Source: Acidiferrobacteraceae bacterium (GTDB lineage Bacteria; Pseudomonadota; Gammaproteobacteria; Arenicellales; UBA868). From it: a stretch of 64,000 nucleotides of DNA. The stretch's first letter is position 1; the number at the start of each line of letters is the position of its first letter. The position numbers were made by a program, and so were the translations under genes. The DNA is taken from positions 14,843 to 78,842 of the forward strand of contig PBOB01000002.1 in the NCBI GenBank assembly GCA_002724185.1, written 5' to 3'. Below the pieces are notes generated by a model, which saw only the letters and a list, made by a program, of their open reading frames with translations, had not been told where the DNA came from and ran no database searches. Below, in pieces: positions 27,212-37,512 of the stretch.

Positions 27212-29878
27212 ATGAACAGTTTCAACACTAGACAAGTTTTACGTACTCATGATGCAGAATATACTTTCCATGCCTTAGATGCATTGGTGACAACATCGGA
27301 TTTAAATCGCTTACCGTATTCTATTAAGATTTTGTTGGAGAACTTGCTTCGAATAGAAGGTGAGCATAATGTTAGTCGTGCTGACATAGAGGCATTAGCT
27401 ACTTGGAATGCTCGTAAAAAACTTAAGAAAGAAATCATCTTTAATCCTTCTCGAGTATTGATGCAGGACTTTACAGGAGTTCCTGCTATTGTAGATCTCG
27501 CCGCGATGCGAGAAGCTATAGAGGAATTGGGTGGCGATCCGAACAAAATTAATCCTCTTGCCCCTACCGATCTCGTAATTGATCATTCTGTGATGGTTGA
27601 CCACTCCGGTTCACCGCAAGTCCTTCACATGAATTCGAAGCTTGAATATGAGAGAAATATCGAGCGATACTCTTTTCTAAGATGGGGCCAGAATGCGTTT
27701 GATAATTTCCGTGTTGTTCCTCCAGCGACTGGAATAGTACATCAAGTGAATCTTGAATATTTGTCTACGGTAATATCGAAAAAAGTAGTGGATGATGAAA
27801 CTTGGGCCATACCAGATACTGTGATTGGTACTGATTCACATACTACAATGATTAATGGGCTTGGCGTTTTAGGGTGGGGTGTAGGTGGTATTGAAGCGGA
27901 GGCAGCAATGCTTGGACAATCACTTACGATGCTAGTTCCAGAAGTGGTAGGTTTCCGTTTACAAGGCGCTCTAGCGGATGATGCAACAGCGACAGATTTG
28001 GTATTGACAATAGTTGAGCTGTTAAGAAAAGAAGGGGTTGTTGGAAAAATTATCGAATTCTTTGGCGATGGGCTGGATAAGTTGTCACTTGCTGATCGTT
28101 CAACAATATCGAATATGGCTCCGGAATATGGCGCGACATGTGGAATGTTTCCTATTGACGAGCAAACTATCGAGTATTTGCAGCTTACTAATCGGAGTGA
28201 GTCGCAGATAGATTTAGTAAGAGCATATAGCAAACGGCAAAACCTTTTTCGTGGCGATAGTGTGGCGGAAGCTATATATGCTAGTGAGGTCATGCTTGAT
28301 TTATCGACAGTTGTCCCTAGCATTGCTGGCCCTAAGAGACCGCAAGACAGGATTCCATTGTCGGTATCCAAGAATCAGGTAGTGTCAGATATTACTGCGA
28401 TCAAAAAAAAAGAAGTAATTGAAGAGGCTAGTCGACCAGTTACCAGCACTACGTTTCGTGATATAGAGGACGGAGCTGTAGTTATAGCAGCTATAACTAG
28501 TTGTACCAACACTTCAAATCCAAATGTAATGATGGCAGCAGGAATCGTGGCCCGTAATGCGACTCAACGAGGCCTTAAGGTTAAACCTTGGGTTAAAACG
28601 TCTCTAGCGCCTGGCAGCCAAGTGGTAACGTCGTACTTGGAGAATGCCGGTTTGCTCACGAAACTTGAAGCGGTAGGATTTTCAGTGGTCGGCTATGGAT
28701 GTACAACTTGCATCGGCAATTCAGGGCCATTATTGAATAGTGTTAGCGATAAGATTCGTTCAGATCAAATTGTCGTTAGCTCAGTATTGTCGGGAAATAG
28801 AAACTTTGAGGGGCGTATTCATCCTGATGTACAGATGAATTTTTTGGCATCCCCACCATTAGTTGTAGCCTACGCGCTAGCTGGGACTATGGCCATTGAT
28901 TTAGAAAGAGAACCTTTAGGCTCAGATTCGAAAGGCGATCCAGTTTTCTTAAGCGATTTGTGGCCAACTGACGAGGAAGTTCAGCAAGTTATATCGAGTA
29001 GCATTACAAAAGAGATGTTTCAGGAAAAGTACTCAGATGTTTTTGTAGGCGACATACGATGGCGGAAAATTGAAACACACCAATCAAATTTATTTAATTG
29101 GGATCCTGATTCTACGTACGTCAGGAAGCCGCCATATTTTGATGGCATTACTAAAGACCCCCCAGGCTTGCTTAATATAAAGAATGCGCGAGCATTAGTA
29201 ATGCTAGGTGATAGCGTTACTACAGATCATATTTCACCCGCAGGCACAATTCGAGACAATAGCCCTGCTGGTATTTATTTAACTAAACTAGGGGTGAGCA
29301 ACGAGAAATACAATTCATATGGCGCTAGGCGCGGGAATCATGAAGTAATGATTAGAGGCACCTTTGCTAATCCGAATTTAGCTAACGAAATGGTGGGCGG
29401 TGCTCTCGGTGGTGTGACGTGCCATTATCCAAGCACTACCGAAACTACTATATTTGACGCGGCTATGCGTTATAAATCTGAGACCGTCCCACTGATTGTT
29501 ATTGCTGGGAAAGAATATGGGGCAGGATCCTCAAGAGATTGGGCAGCAAAGGGCCCTTCTCTTCTGGGCGTGAAGGCAGTATTGGTTGAGAGTTTTGAGC
29601 GTATTCATCGTCAAAATCTATTGGGAATGGGCATTCTGCCATTACAGTTTATTTCTGGTGAGTCACGTAAGACACTTGGACTTAATGGCTCTGAGTTGTA
29701 TAGCATAATCGACATGCAAGTTGGTGCGGATGAAGTAACAATTATGCTTACATATTCTGATGACACTACTATGGAATTCAAAGTTAAAGTTTGTCTTGAT
29801 ACACCGATGGAATGGACCTATTACTTGAATGGTGGTATTTTGCCTTATGTGGTAAGGCGCTTGTCGGAGGAAACATAG
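27212..29878 (+). CDS. acnA: Aconitate hydratase A
   Basis: 888 aa AcnA/IRP-type aconitase converting citrate to isocitrate. The iron-sulphur Cys residues occur in ITSCTNTSNP (about residue 430) and GCTTCIGNSGPL (about 495). Also visible are GTDSHTTMINGLGVLGWGVGG, LGDSVTTDHISPAG and the swivel domain motif GKEYGAGSSRDWAAKG. Isocitrate is the branch point controlled by the AceK encoded at 9777. It is a single gene after ligA with a 64-base gap. It faces the hydantoinase gene convergently. The related 2-methylaconitate-forming AcnD is less likely, since no prp genes are nearby. Confidence 0.95.
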   Translation: MNSFNTRQVLRTHDAEYTFHALDALVTTSDLNRLPYSIKILLENLLRIEGEHNVSRADIEALATWNARKKLKKEIIFNPSRVLMQDFTGVPAIVDLAAMREAIEELGGDPNKINPLAPTDLVIDHSVMVDHSGSPQVLHMNSKLEYERNIERYSFLRWGQNAFDNFRVVPPATGIVHQVNLEYLSTVISKKVVDDETWAIPDTVIGTDSHTTMINGLGVLGWGVGGIEAEAAMLGQSLTMLVPEVVGFRLQGALADDATATDLVLTIVELLRKEGVVGKIIEFFGDGLDKLSLADRSTISNMAPEYGATCGMFPIDEQTIEYLQLTNRSESQIDLVRAYSKRQNLFRGDSVAEAIYASEVMLDLSTVVPSIAGPKRPQDRIPLSVSKNQVVSDITAIKKKEVIEEASRPVTSTTFRDIEDGAVVIAAITSCTNTSNPNVMMAAGIVARNATQRGLKVKPWVKTSLAPGSQVVTSYLENAGLLTKLEAVGFSVVGYGCTTCIGNSGPLLNSVSDKIRSDQIVVSSVLSGNRNFEGRIHPDVQMNFLASPPLVVAYALAGTMAIDLEREPLGSDSKGDPVFLSDLWPTDEEVQQVISSSITKEMFQEKYSDVFVGDIRWRKIETHQSNLFNWDPDSTYVRKPPYFDGITKDPPGLLNIKNARALVMLGDSVTTDHISPAGTIRDNSPAGIYLTKLGVSNEKYNSYGARRGNHEVMIRGTFANPNLANEMVGGALGGVTCHYPSTTETTIFDAAMRYKSETVPLIVIAGKEYGAGSSRDWAAKGPSLLGVKAVLVESFERIHRQNLLGMGILPLQFISGESRKTLGLNGSELYSIIDMQVGADEVTIMLTYSDDTTMEFKVKVCLDTPMEWTYYLNGGILPYVVRRLSEET

Positions 29879-29964
29879 AGATCACCAGCGATAGCAGCTA
29901 TGGGTTTTTATCTAGTGCAGCTCCAGAGGTGTTGTTGAGAAGATATTGCCTCCAAATAGATAGA

Positions 29965-31995
29965 CTAGTGTCGCATCATTGGGAGGCCGGTAGCCGTACT
30001 AATTACAGTACATTCGAAAAATACTGTTGGCGAGAGATCGTCTGGATCAACTGATTTGATGTTAGTTGAGCTCATGACTTTGATTGATTCTGCGCCTGCA
30101 TGAATCGCGGCGTCGTAGGCTTCTTGGTTTGTGACCTTGGTTGCATGTTTAATTGCATGCTCTAATTCAGAGAAATCCTGTGGGCCACTAGTGTCGTGTA
30201 TCCGGTATATGCCAAGAGCAGGCTGAGTAATAACTCTGCATTGTCGTTGTACTATACGACCGACAACAGCACCGATAGCGTTTGCTGCATCCGCATGCGG
30301 TGGCACCACGCTAGAGATATGTAGAATTTTGCTGACTTCTGGATAGTAGAGATATGCAGGCGCGCCAACACCAACTAACCTCACATGCGGATCAAAGCTC
30401 AAACTAAATAGACCATTCTGACTGCGATGGGTATTGGTAACTAAATTAGTTATTGTTGCAGTAATAGAGTCATAGTTACTAATAGATGAGTATGCGTCCT
30501 CGGCGGTAAGAGACACCCGAATTAATGAAGAGACTATCTTACTGATAACTAAGTCATTAATTAGTTGAGCCGCACCCACTGTATCGCCTAAATTGATAGC
30601 GCTCCAACCGTAGACGTGGCGCATTTGTCGGGCCCAGATATTAGTTGCAAGAACGGCCGCCTCATAGGACCAATGTTTAGCATGACCCAATACATGAGCT
30701 GCGTCTGATGGTGTAAGGCCACTGTAAATAACCATGCCGCGCCTAACAAGACTTGCAATGGCTCTCGCTTGATCAGGAAACGCCCGCGTAAAGGTTTCTA
30801 GAGATATTGGTTCATCTTCTAGCCTGTGCCATACATCTTTTTCAATTGTTGACATTTGCGATAGTTGCATCTCATTACCGTGCAGCTGTAGTGCAAATCT
30901 GTTGCTCCGCGATGTTACTGGTTCAGCAAGTTGATTCTCAAGCATGGCTATGGTGCTGGGGTATAGTTCAGCAAGCAGGCTTATTGGGATTACACGTCGA
31001 GGGCCTATGGCGACGCCGAGGCCTCCTTGATATCTTACCTCACTGTCACCACCAAGTCCTAGTGATGAGATCTGAATTGTTTCTACCATCGGCTGCCAGT
31101 CACCGATAAAAGTCTTGCCTGTGCTGATCCGTGGTTGGCCATTAGCAATAACAGCAATATCCGTTGTTGTGCCCCCCATATCAGCTACTATAGCGTCGGC
31201 GGTTTGGCTTAAGTGGTGAGCGCCAATGATACTCGCTGCAGGACCAGACATAACAGTTTCCACTGGACGTTCTAGAGCGACTTCTGCGCTAACTAGTGAG
31301 CCATCCCCCTTAACAACCATCAGTGGGGATTGTATAGAATACTCATTGAGAATATTGGTAACAGAGATAATCAGATCTGAAATATAGGGAATGAGAGACG
31401 CATTAATTGCAACTGTTATGGCTCGCCGTGGCGCATCAAGTGATGATGCAAGCTCATGCCCGCAAGTTACTGGTAAGGTTGTATGCTTTTTGACAAGTTT
31501 CTTCAGGGCTAACTCATGACTTGGGTTTCGCACAGCAAATTGGCTAGAAATACCAATTGCAGACACTTTATCTTTGCATTGAATTAGCATATTTCGCGCA
31601 GCGTTAATGTCGAAAGGCTTAGATTCATGACCTATAGCATCATGTCCACCGTCAATAGAAATAATTCTTCCGGAATGAACTAACGTATGGAGTTTACTTC
31701 GCTCAATTTGTGAAGAGTTATAACCAATGAGAAATAGACCCACTGGTGCGCCTCGACCCTCTACTACGGCATTTGTTGCCAAAGTGGTAGAAATAGAGGC
31801 TAGCACCACTTTGCCGAATTCAGTCGTTGGAAGTTTGCTTAAAGCAGTTCGAATTCCATTTGATAAATCGGTATGAGTGGTCAATGCTTTAGCCTGCGCT
31901 ATCACATTGCTGCTATCATCAATCAGCACCGCATCAGTATATGTTCCACCTGTGTCTAAGCCTAAACGCAGGGATATGTTTGAGGAGGTAAGCAT
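29965..31995 (-). CDS. Hydantoinase/oxoprolinase A (HyuA) family protein
   Basis: 676 aa ASKHA-fold ATPase of the N-methylhydantoinase A / 5-oxoprolinase alpha family. The N-terminus has the phosphate-1 motif RLGLDTGGTYTDAVL; SISTTLATNAVVEGRGAPVGLF and the second phosphate motif IVADMGGTTTDIAVI near residue 270 follow. Family members hydrolyse cyclic imides or lactams with ATP, usually together with a HyuB partner. No hyuB homologue is adjacent, so this is an orphan alpha subunit or has a partner elsewhere. Eighty-five bases separate it from the hydroxyacyl-CoA dehydrogenase gene upstream. Substrate unknown. Confidence 0.8.
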   Translation of the reverse strand: MLTSSNISLRLGLDTGGTYTDAVLIDDSSNVIAQAKALTTHTDLSNGIRTALSKLPTTEFGKVVLASISTTLATNAVVEGRGAPVGLFLIGYNSSQIERSKLHTLVHSGRIISIDGGHDAIGHESKPFDINAARNMLIQCKDKVSAIGISSQFAVRNPSHELALKKLVKKHTTLPVTCGHELASSLDAPRRAITVAINASLIPYISDLIISVTNILNEYSIQSPLMVVKGDGSLVSAEVALERPVETVMSGPAASIIGAHHLSQTADAIVADMGGTTTDIAVIANGQPRISTGKTFIGDWQPMVETIQISSLGLGGDSEVRYQGGLGVAIGPRRVIPISLLAELYPSTIAMLENQLAEPVTSRSNRFALQLHGNEMQLSQMSTIEKDVWHRLEDEPISLETFTRAFPDQARAIASLVRRGMVIYSGLTPSDAAHVLGHAKHWSYEAAVLATNIWARQMRHVYGWSAINLGDTVGAAQLINDLVISKIVSSLIRVSLTAEDAYSSISNYDSITATITNLVTNTHRSQNGLFSLSFDPHVRLVGVGAPAYLYYPEVSKILHISSVVPPHADAANAIGAVVGRIVQRQCRVITQPALGIYRIHDTSGPQDFSELEHAIKHATKVTNQEAYDAAIHAGAESIKVMSSTNIKSVDPDDLSPTVFFECTVISTATGLPMMRH

Positions 31996-32079
31996 GCCGA
32001 AGCTAGCCTCTGATGCCGCATCAGTTATGTTAAAAGTGAAGGAGAAATTGTCATGATAGGATTAAACTAGATTAAATCT

Positions 32080-32934
32080 TCACTTGCTATAATCAAAGAA
32101 TCCCTTGCCATTCTTTCTACCCATATAGCCTGCATTTACCATTTGTTTTAGGAGAGGGCAGGGTCTAAATTTGGAATCTCCGAACTCTCTTAAAAGTACT
32201 TCCATAACGAACAGGCATACGTCGATTCCAATCATGTCTGCCAGTGCGAGTGGTCCGATTGGGTGGTTGGCTCCAAGCTTCATCGCAGAATCAATTTCAT
32301 CAGCAGAAGCTAATCCTTCGTATAAGATGAATGCGGCCTCATTAATCATTGGGACTAGCATCCGGTTAACGACAAAACCTGGACTATCTTTTACTATCAC
32401 CGGCTCTTTACCAAGAGATGTGGTTAGCGAGTGTGTAATCTGGTATGTATCCTCTGACGTTTGTAATCCACGGATGATCTCTACTAGCCGCATTAGTGGC
32501 ACTGGATTGAAAAAATGCATACCAATGACCTTTTCAGGCCGCCCACTTGATGCTGCTAGTGTAGTAAGAGACAATGATGACGTATTAGATGCAAGCACAA
32601 CATCAGCCCCACATATTTTATTGAGCTCAGCAAGAATAGGTATCTTGATTTCTAGACTTTCAGTAACTGCCTCAACAACAAAGTCACTATCAGAAAAATC
32701 TTGTAGTTTTGTTGTGCAAGAGATACGCTCAAGTGACGCGCGTTTATCAGCTTCTGTTAGCGCCTCCTTCGCGACTAGTCTATCTAATCGTTTTTCGATA
32801 CTTTTTAGGCCGCGCTCAAGTAGTAGTTCTGAGGTGTCATGAAGCAGTACATTCAGTCCATGCGTAAGACAAGTTTGTGCAATCCCATTCCCCATCGTTC
32901 CAGCGCCAACAATGCCAATATTCTGGATACTCAT
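32080..32934 (-). CDS. 3-hydroxybutyryl-CoA / 3-hydroxyacyl-CoA dehydrogenase
   Basis: 284 aa, the length of single-function enzymes. It has an N-terminal NAD fold with [17 protein letters not shown], the ASNTSSL segment, the catalytic His in [17 protein letters not shown] (about residue 140) and the C-terminal dimerisation domain ([42 protein letters not shown]). It oxidises L-3-hydroxyacyl-CoA with NAD in fatty acid or butyrate metabolism. GGAG sits 8 bases before the start. A TTAACT-ATGAT-AGTTAA dyad at 32950-32966 lies directly upstream of the gene and may be an operator; the rest of 32935-33113 shows nothing clear. Confidence 0.9.
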   Translation of the reverse strand: MSIQNIGIVGAGTMGNGIAQTCLTHGLNVLLHDTSELLLERGLKSIEKRLDRLVAKEALTEADKRASLERISCTTKLQDFSDSDFVVEAVTESLEIKIPILAELNKICGADVVLASNTSSLSLTTLAASSGRPEKVIGMHFFNPVPLMRLVEIIRGLQTSEDTYQITHSLTTSLGKEPVIVKDSPGFVVNRMLVPMINEAAFILYEGLASADEIDSAMKLGANHPIGPLALADMIGIDVCLFVMEVLLREFGDSKFRPCPLLKQMVNAGYMGRKNGKGFFDYSK

Positions 32935-33113
32935 TAAGATTCTCCGAAGTTAACTATGATAGTTAAAGCGTAGCCTTTAGGGTTAGATCACACCTTAAGA
33001 CGAAGGGTAATTCTATCGTTTTCGTTGAAGAAGTAACAGCATCTGGACTGGCTATTTAAAATACTGTTATATGAGTCGTCATAAGAACATTGTTAGCTAT
33101 ATCCAGTTTACGC

Positions 33114-34220
33114 TTAATTTGTCGTAATGTGGGAATCTCTCGCAGCAAGTTCCGGAATATGGAGAGTCTGAGTCGGATAGGCTATTTCAGCACCATGTTC
33201 CATGATTATGTTATTCACTTTTATCAAGATATCCGATTTAATTTCATTATATTCGGCCCAAACTGTTGTTCGAGCGAAAGCATAGATAAAGAAATCGATA
33301 GACGAAGCGCTGAATTGTGAAAAATTAACCATCATTAGGTCATCCGTATCGATACCAGAATGTACGGCAAGCATATCGCGTACCGCTACTATGATCGATT
33401 CAAGTACCTCGGCATCCGCATATCTAATTCCAATTAGCTCATAAATCCGTCTGTGAGTCATTCTTGACGGATTCTCTATGGTAATAGACGCAAAGATGCT
33501 GTTTGGAACATAAATTGGCCGACGATCAAATGTTCTTATACGCGTTACCCGCCAGCCAATCGACTCTACTGTGCCTTCTATATCTTTATCAGGCGATCTA
33601 ATCCAGTCACCTTCACGAAATGGTCGATCGAAATAAATAATCAAACTTCCAAAAAAGTTAGCAAGTAGATCCCGTGACGCAAAACCGACAGCAATCCCGC
33701 CAATACCTCCGAATGCAAGGACTCCGGAGATGCTAAATCCGAGTGTTTGTAGTGCAATTAGTATGGTTGTAATGCCGATCGAAAGTCGCGCTAGCTTAGC
33801 TATTGCGCTTACCGTAGCAGGGTTTGTTTTAGCCGATAGACCCGACTTTGTTTCTAAATATCTTGTTTCAGCCTGTTTTGCTAGTCGCAATAAGAACCAC
33901 GCGAGTGATGCGATTAATCCCAAATCTCGTATTGGGTCTACAGCTTGTAAAATTGCTATCGGAACGTGGTCATAAACAATATCGATTGCTAGCGAAATAC
34001 CCGCAATCCAAACAGCTGTTCGTATAGGTGTTTCTGCGGCGGACACCATTGCATCGTCCCACCATGTGGTAGTTCGTTCGGTTTTCTGCAGAATCCGGCT
34101 CCCGATAGAGCGTACAAGACGGGCTATAATAGCTGTTACAAAAGTTACAATAAATACTTGAAGCAGAATGCTCCAAACCGAATTATCAAGAAATCGATAT
34201 GTGTCAATAAGGTCAGTCAA
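33114..34220 (-). CDS. MscS-family mechanosensitive ion channel
   Basis: 368 aa inner-membrane protein with about four to five hydrophobic segments in the first 190 residues. The pore-lining helix and gate GISGVLAFGGIGGIAVGFASRDLLANFFGSLIIYFDRPFREGDWI is strongly conserved, followed by the beta domain (GTVESIGWRVTRIRTFDRRPIYVPNSIFA) and a C-terminal alpha-beta domain. The size and extra N-terminal helices resemble YnaI/YbdG-type channels more than minimal MscS. It protects against hypo-osmotic shock, which fits an organism importing methylated amines or osmolytes. It is a single gene in minus orientation before gshA. Confidence 0.9.
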   Translation of the reverse strand: MTDLIDTYRFLDNSVWSILLQVFIVTFVTAIIARLVRSIGSRILQKTERTTTWWDDAMVSAAETPIRTAVWIAGISLAIDIVYDHVPIAILQAVDPIRDLGLIASLAWFLLRLAKQAETRYLETKSGLSAKTNPATVSAIAKLARLSIGITTILIALQTLGFSISGVLAFGGIGGIAVGFASRDLLANFFGSLIIYFDRPFREGDWIRSPDKDIEGTVESIGWRVTRIRTFDRRPIYVPNSIFASITIENPSRMTHRRIYELIGIRYADAEVLESIIVAVRDMLAVHSGIDTDDLMMVNFSQFSASSIDFFIYAFARTTVWAEYNEIKSDILIKVNNIIMEHGAEIAYPTQTLHIPELAARDSHITTN

Positions 34221-34341
34221 AGATTTACTCTCTAGCGATTAGCTTGGATTGAGTTTAAGGAAAGTTTGGCAGAGATTCGGGGTTAGCGCAAATCTATTGG
34301 TTGATTGGTCTGACGAAATAACGATCAATATCGTCCGGATT

Positions 34342-35895
34342 TCATGAGGAAAAGTACCGTTCTAAGAAAGTATCAAATGATTCATTATCTTCTGCTTCCA
34401 GCGCTTCTTGTGCTCGAATTGAATTGGCAGCATCTACGGTAAATTGTGTTGATAGTTCTCTCGATAACTTATTATTTGAGAATAACTGATGTTGTCCTAT
34501 GGATTCCTCCATTGCAAAACAAAAAAATGAAAGATTGTTGTCAGTCATAGTTTCGAGAATCTGCCCTGAGGGTGTTAGTTTAGGTGTGTCAAATTTAGCC
34601 CGCTGGTCATTAAGGGCGGTGGTGTATCCTGGTTTTCCATAATGATCTAATAGCTCTGAAAGGGGCTCAAGGCGATCAAGTAGATTATGACCTGCTGTAG
34701 TGATAGTAAGGTTATCTTCCACAATCAGATCTAAGTCTCGGCCACCTGTCATTACTTTATCATGGGTTACTGTAAGGTCTAAGAATTCGTTACGGGATAG
34801 GGGGGTGTCGTCACTGAATAAGCATCCAAGTAGTAGTAATTCAAGAAATAACACCCCAGTAGAATCTATTCCGCCTAGCACAAATGGATTAAGATCTATG
34901 CTACGAATTTCAATATACTCAACCCCATGCTCTCTCAGGGCATGTGTAGGTTTTTCTCCGGGTCGCGCTATTCGCTTTGGCCTAATAGGCGCATAATACT
35001 CATTTTCTATTTGCAGTAGATTGGAATTTAACTGCAAATACTCATTGTCACGTTTAATGCCAATAGCTTCATATGGTGGGTATGGACTACTGGTCGCTTC
35101 AATGAGTGATTCGCAGTATTCAACCACACCGTTAAAACTAATATTAATTTGTGATTGGGCTTCACTTTGATATCCAATTTTGCTCATGCGCAAGCAAGTA
35201 GCATTAGGAAGATAGTAGGTTCCGGAACCAAATGGGATCAAATGGTGATTACGACCACTAAGGAAACTTCCACACACTGCGGGTGAGGCGCCGAACAAAT
35301 ACAAAATAGCCCAGTATGTGCGGTAGAAGTTTCTTATTAAACGAAAGTAGGATTGCGACTTAAAGTCTTTCAGGGGTAGATCTGAATGCTGCGCATCCTT
35401 CCATAGTTTCCAAAAATCATCACTAAGTGAAAGATTAAAGTGGATGCCGGCAATGCTTTGCATGGTTTTTCCATAGCGATGCGATAATCCATTGCGATAA
35501 GCACGCTTCATTTTTCCTATATTAGAATTTCCATAGTTAGCTACAGGTATATTATCTTCTCCGTTCAAGATGCATGGCATACTTGCGGCCCAGAGGGATT
35601 CGTTCTGTAAGTTCTGAATTACGAATTGATGAAGTGAGTGAAGTGACTCAATGACTCCTGTGGCAGAGGTGCAGACTGGTGTAATTAGCTCGATAAGAGA
35701 CTCGGAGTAGTCAGTTGTAATATATGGATGGGTTAGTGGAGATCCAAGGCATTTGGGATGTGCTGCTTGCGAGAGCGAACCATCTTGCAAAATCCTCAAA
35801 CTTTCTTTTTCGATGCCGCAAGATATCTGCGATAGCGAGCTCCCCGCTCCGATTTTCTCGATCTGTTCGATTGATTGTGTTAGGTTAGCTAGCAT
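34342..35895 (-). CDS. gshA: Glutamate-cysteine ligase
   Basis: About 517 aa class-I (gammaproteobacterial) GshA, the first step of glutathione synthesis. Recognisable segments are CGIEKESLRI near the N-terminus, YITTDYSESLIELITPV, AGIHFNLSLSDDFW, HHLIPFGSGTYYLPNATCLRMSKIGYQS and GVEYIEIRSIDLNPF. The start is placed at ATG 35895 (GGA 8-9 bases upstream; length equals the E. coli enzyme) instead of an ATG five codons earlier. It is divergent from yjbQ, the two starts being about 30 bases apart, so the promoters overlap. Confidence 0.95.
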   Translation of the reverse strand: MLANLTQSIEQIEKIGAGSSLSQISCGIEKESLRILQDGSLSQAAHPKCLGSPLTHPYITTDYSESLIELITPVCTSATGVIESLHSLHQFVIQNLQNESLWAASMPCILNGEDNIPVANYGNSNIGKMKRAYRNGLSHRYGKTMQSIAGIHFNLSLSDDFWKLWKDAQHSDLPLKDFKSQSYFRLIRNFYRTYWAILYLFGASPAVCGSFLSGRNHHLIPFGSGTYYLPNATCLRMSKIGYQSEAQSQINISFNGVVEYCESLIEATSSPYPPYEAIGIKRDNEYLQLNSNLLQIENEYYAPIRPKRIARPGEKPTHALREHGVEYIEIRSIDLNPFVLGGIDSTGVLFLELLLLGCLFSDDTPLSRNEFLDLTVTHDKVMTGGRDLDLIVEDNLTITTAGHNLLDRLEPLSELLDHYGKPGYTTALNDQRAKFDTPKLTPSGQILETMTDNNLSFFCFAMEESIGQHQLFSNNKLSRELSTQFTVDAANSIRAQEALEAEDNESFDTFLERYFSS

Positions 35896-35926
35896 AAAAG
35901 TTCCATCCAAGATCTAGGGCAGTGCT

Positions 35927-36382
35927 ATGACACCTAATACATTGTTGAAACAAACAACCATGGTAGTTAAATCGCATCATCAAAAATTTATCGACGTTAC
36001 GGGAATGATATCAGATTATACGCAGCGTGCATTGATCAGCGTCGGGCTATGCCATATTTTTATAAAACATACTAGCGCTTCAGTGATCATAACAGAGAAT
36101 GCAGATCCTAATGTACATAGAGACCTTCAGACTTTCATGGAAAGGATTGCGCCTGAAGATGATTATCTATACCTGCACGATAGTGAAGGGAGAGACGATA
36201 TGCCAGCCCATATCCGTACTGTGCTGACTCAATCAAGTCTCTTTGTACCTGTATCGGGAGGACGGCTAAACTTAGGTAGATGGCAGGGTATATACTTATG
36301 GGAGCACCGTGCTGTAGCTACGGAGAGACAGTTAGTTGTTACTGTTTCGGGCTTGGATACTATTTCTGGTGTGGAAGTCTAA
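35927..36382 (+). CDS. YjbQ/UPF0047 family protein
   Basis: 151 aa. Family motifs are visible: ISVGLCHIFIKHTSASVIITENADPNVHRDLQTFMERI, then DDMPAHIRTVLTQSSLFVPVSGGRLNLGRWQGIYLWEHR, containing the conserved His, Asp and Glu residues that bind metal. Family members show weak thiamine phosphate synthase activity in vitro; the physiological role is not settled. AGGG lies 8 bases before ATG 35927. It is followed by dusA at a distance of 75 bases. Confidence 0.9.
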   Translation: MTPNTLLKQTTMVVKSHHQKFIDVTGMISDYTQRALISVGLCHIFIKHTSASVIITENADPNVHRDLQTFMERIAPEDDYLYLHDSEGRDDMPAHIRTVLTQSSLFVPVSGGRLNLGRWQGIYLWEHRAVATERQLVVTVSGLDTISGVEV

Positions 36383-36457
36383 TTATATACCCCAATAATG
36401 CAGTGGGTTTAATCATGGCGAACCGTGCCTCAGTAAGCCAATCACTAAAGGCAGTCT

Positions 36458-37510
36458 ATGAGAAAAATTGACCATACCTTCTGTATTGCCCCGATGATGG
36501 AGTGCAGTGATCGGCATGATCGATATCTTTTGAGATTATTTTCTCGAAACATTATGCTTTATACCGAAATGGTGCCAGCTCTAGCTCTTGTGAACGGTGC
36601 GACCACCAAATTTCTTCGTCATGACCAGCTTGAACACCCCGTAGCTCTGCAGCTTGGCGGAAGTGATTCTTCAGTAATGGCGGTATGCGCTGATCTCGGC
36701 GAGAAAGCTGGGTTTGATGAGATTAATATTAATGTAGGATGTCCAAGTGACCGTGTGCAAGCTGGCCGTTTCGGTGTCGCTTTGATGAAGGAGCCTTATA
36801 CAGTAGCTAATTGTTTCCGAGCAATGCAGGATAAAGTAAGCATTCCTGTAACCATAAAATGTCGAATTGGCGTAGACGATCATGATACTTATGATCATCT
36901 TCGAAAGTTTGTTGAAATTCTGGCTTGCGCTGGTTGCAATATATTTATAGTTCATGCGAGAAAGGCATGGTTGAATGGCTTGAGCCCTAAACAGAACCGA
37001 GAAATACCGCCACTTCAATATGATGTTGTATATAGGCTTAAGAAACAATTTGAAAATCTGCAAATCATAATTAATGGGGGTATTCAAGGCATGGAGAGCG
37101 CTAAGAATCATTTAGGTCGCGTTGACGGCGTAATGGTTGGTCGTCAGGCATATCAAAACCCAGCGATGCTAGCAGAGGTTGATCAATTGTTTTTTGGTAG
37201 CTCTGAGCCGAAGATTACACCGCTAGAGGTGCTTGAGCGTTACAAGGTATACATAGAGCGACAATTGCAGAATGGCGTGCGATTACACCATATAACCAAA
37301 CATATGCTAGGTCTGTTTCAAGGCGTTCCTGGGGCGCGTTCCTGGCGACGGCATCTTTCATCATTTGCGACTGCGCCAGGTGCTGATATAAGGGTTATAG
37401 AAGAGGCGCAATCATGGTTATCACTGCCACAATGCTACTACCAGGATACAAGGTCATCAGGCAGTGATGTTGTAGCTAATAAATCTTCCAAAGGGGCGAT
37501 GTTATCGTAA
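36458..37510 (+). CDS. dusA: tRNA-dihydrouridine synthase A
   Basis: 350 aa FMN enzyme reducing U20/U20a in tRNA. DusA signatures are present: FCIAPMMECSDRHDRYLLR at the start, LYTEMVPALALVNG, ININVGCPSDRVQAGRFGVALM with the catalytic Cys near residue 93, VTIKCRIGVDD, FIVHARKAWLNGLSPKQNREIPPL, and VDGVMVGRQAYQNPAML. An AGG-containing purine tract precedes the ATG. It is two bases upstream of the AsmA-family gene, so the pair is probably co-transcribed. The 5' end of dusA is a known integration site for some prophages, but no element is present here. Confidence 0.95.
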   Translation: MRKIDHTFCIAPMMECSDRHDRYLLRLFSRNIMLYTEMVPALALVNGATTKFLRHDQLEHPVALQLGGSDSSVMAVCADLGEKAGFDEININVGCPSDRVQAGRFGVALMKEPYTVANCFRAMQDKVSIPVTIKCRIGVDDHDTYDHLRKFVEILACAGCNIFIVHARKAWLNGLSPKQNREIPPLQYDVVYRLKKQFENLQIIINGGIQGMESAKNHLGRVDGVMVGRQAYQNPAMLAEVDQLFFGSSEPKITPLEVLERYKVYIERQLQNGVRLHHITKHMLGLFQGVPGARSWRRHLSSFATAPGADIRVIEEAQSWLSLPQCYYQDTRSSGSDVVANKSSKGAMLS

Positions 37511-37512
37511 CG

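Noticed and set aside
27742-28371. 209-codon open frame on the minus strand
   Set aside because: Fully antisense to acnA; Ser/Pro-rich translation with no recognisable domain.
32171-32842. 223-codon open frame on the + strand
   Set aside because: It lies entirely opposite the well-conserved hydroxyacyl-CoA dehydrogenase gene, is low-complexity (Ser/Thr-rich) and has no family motifs; it is an antisense shadow.
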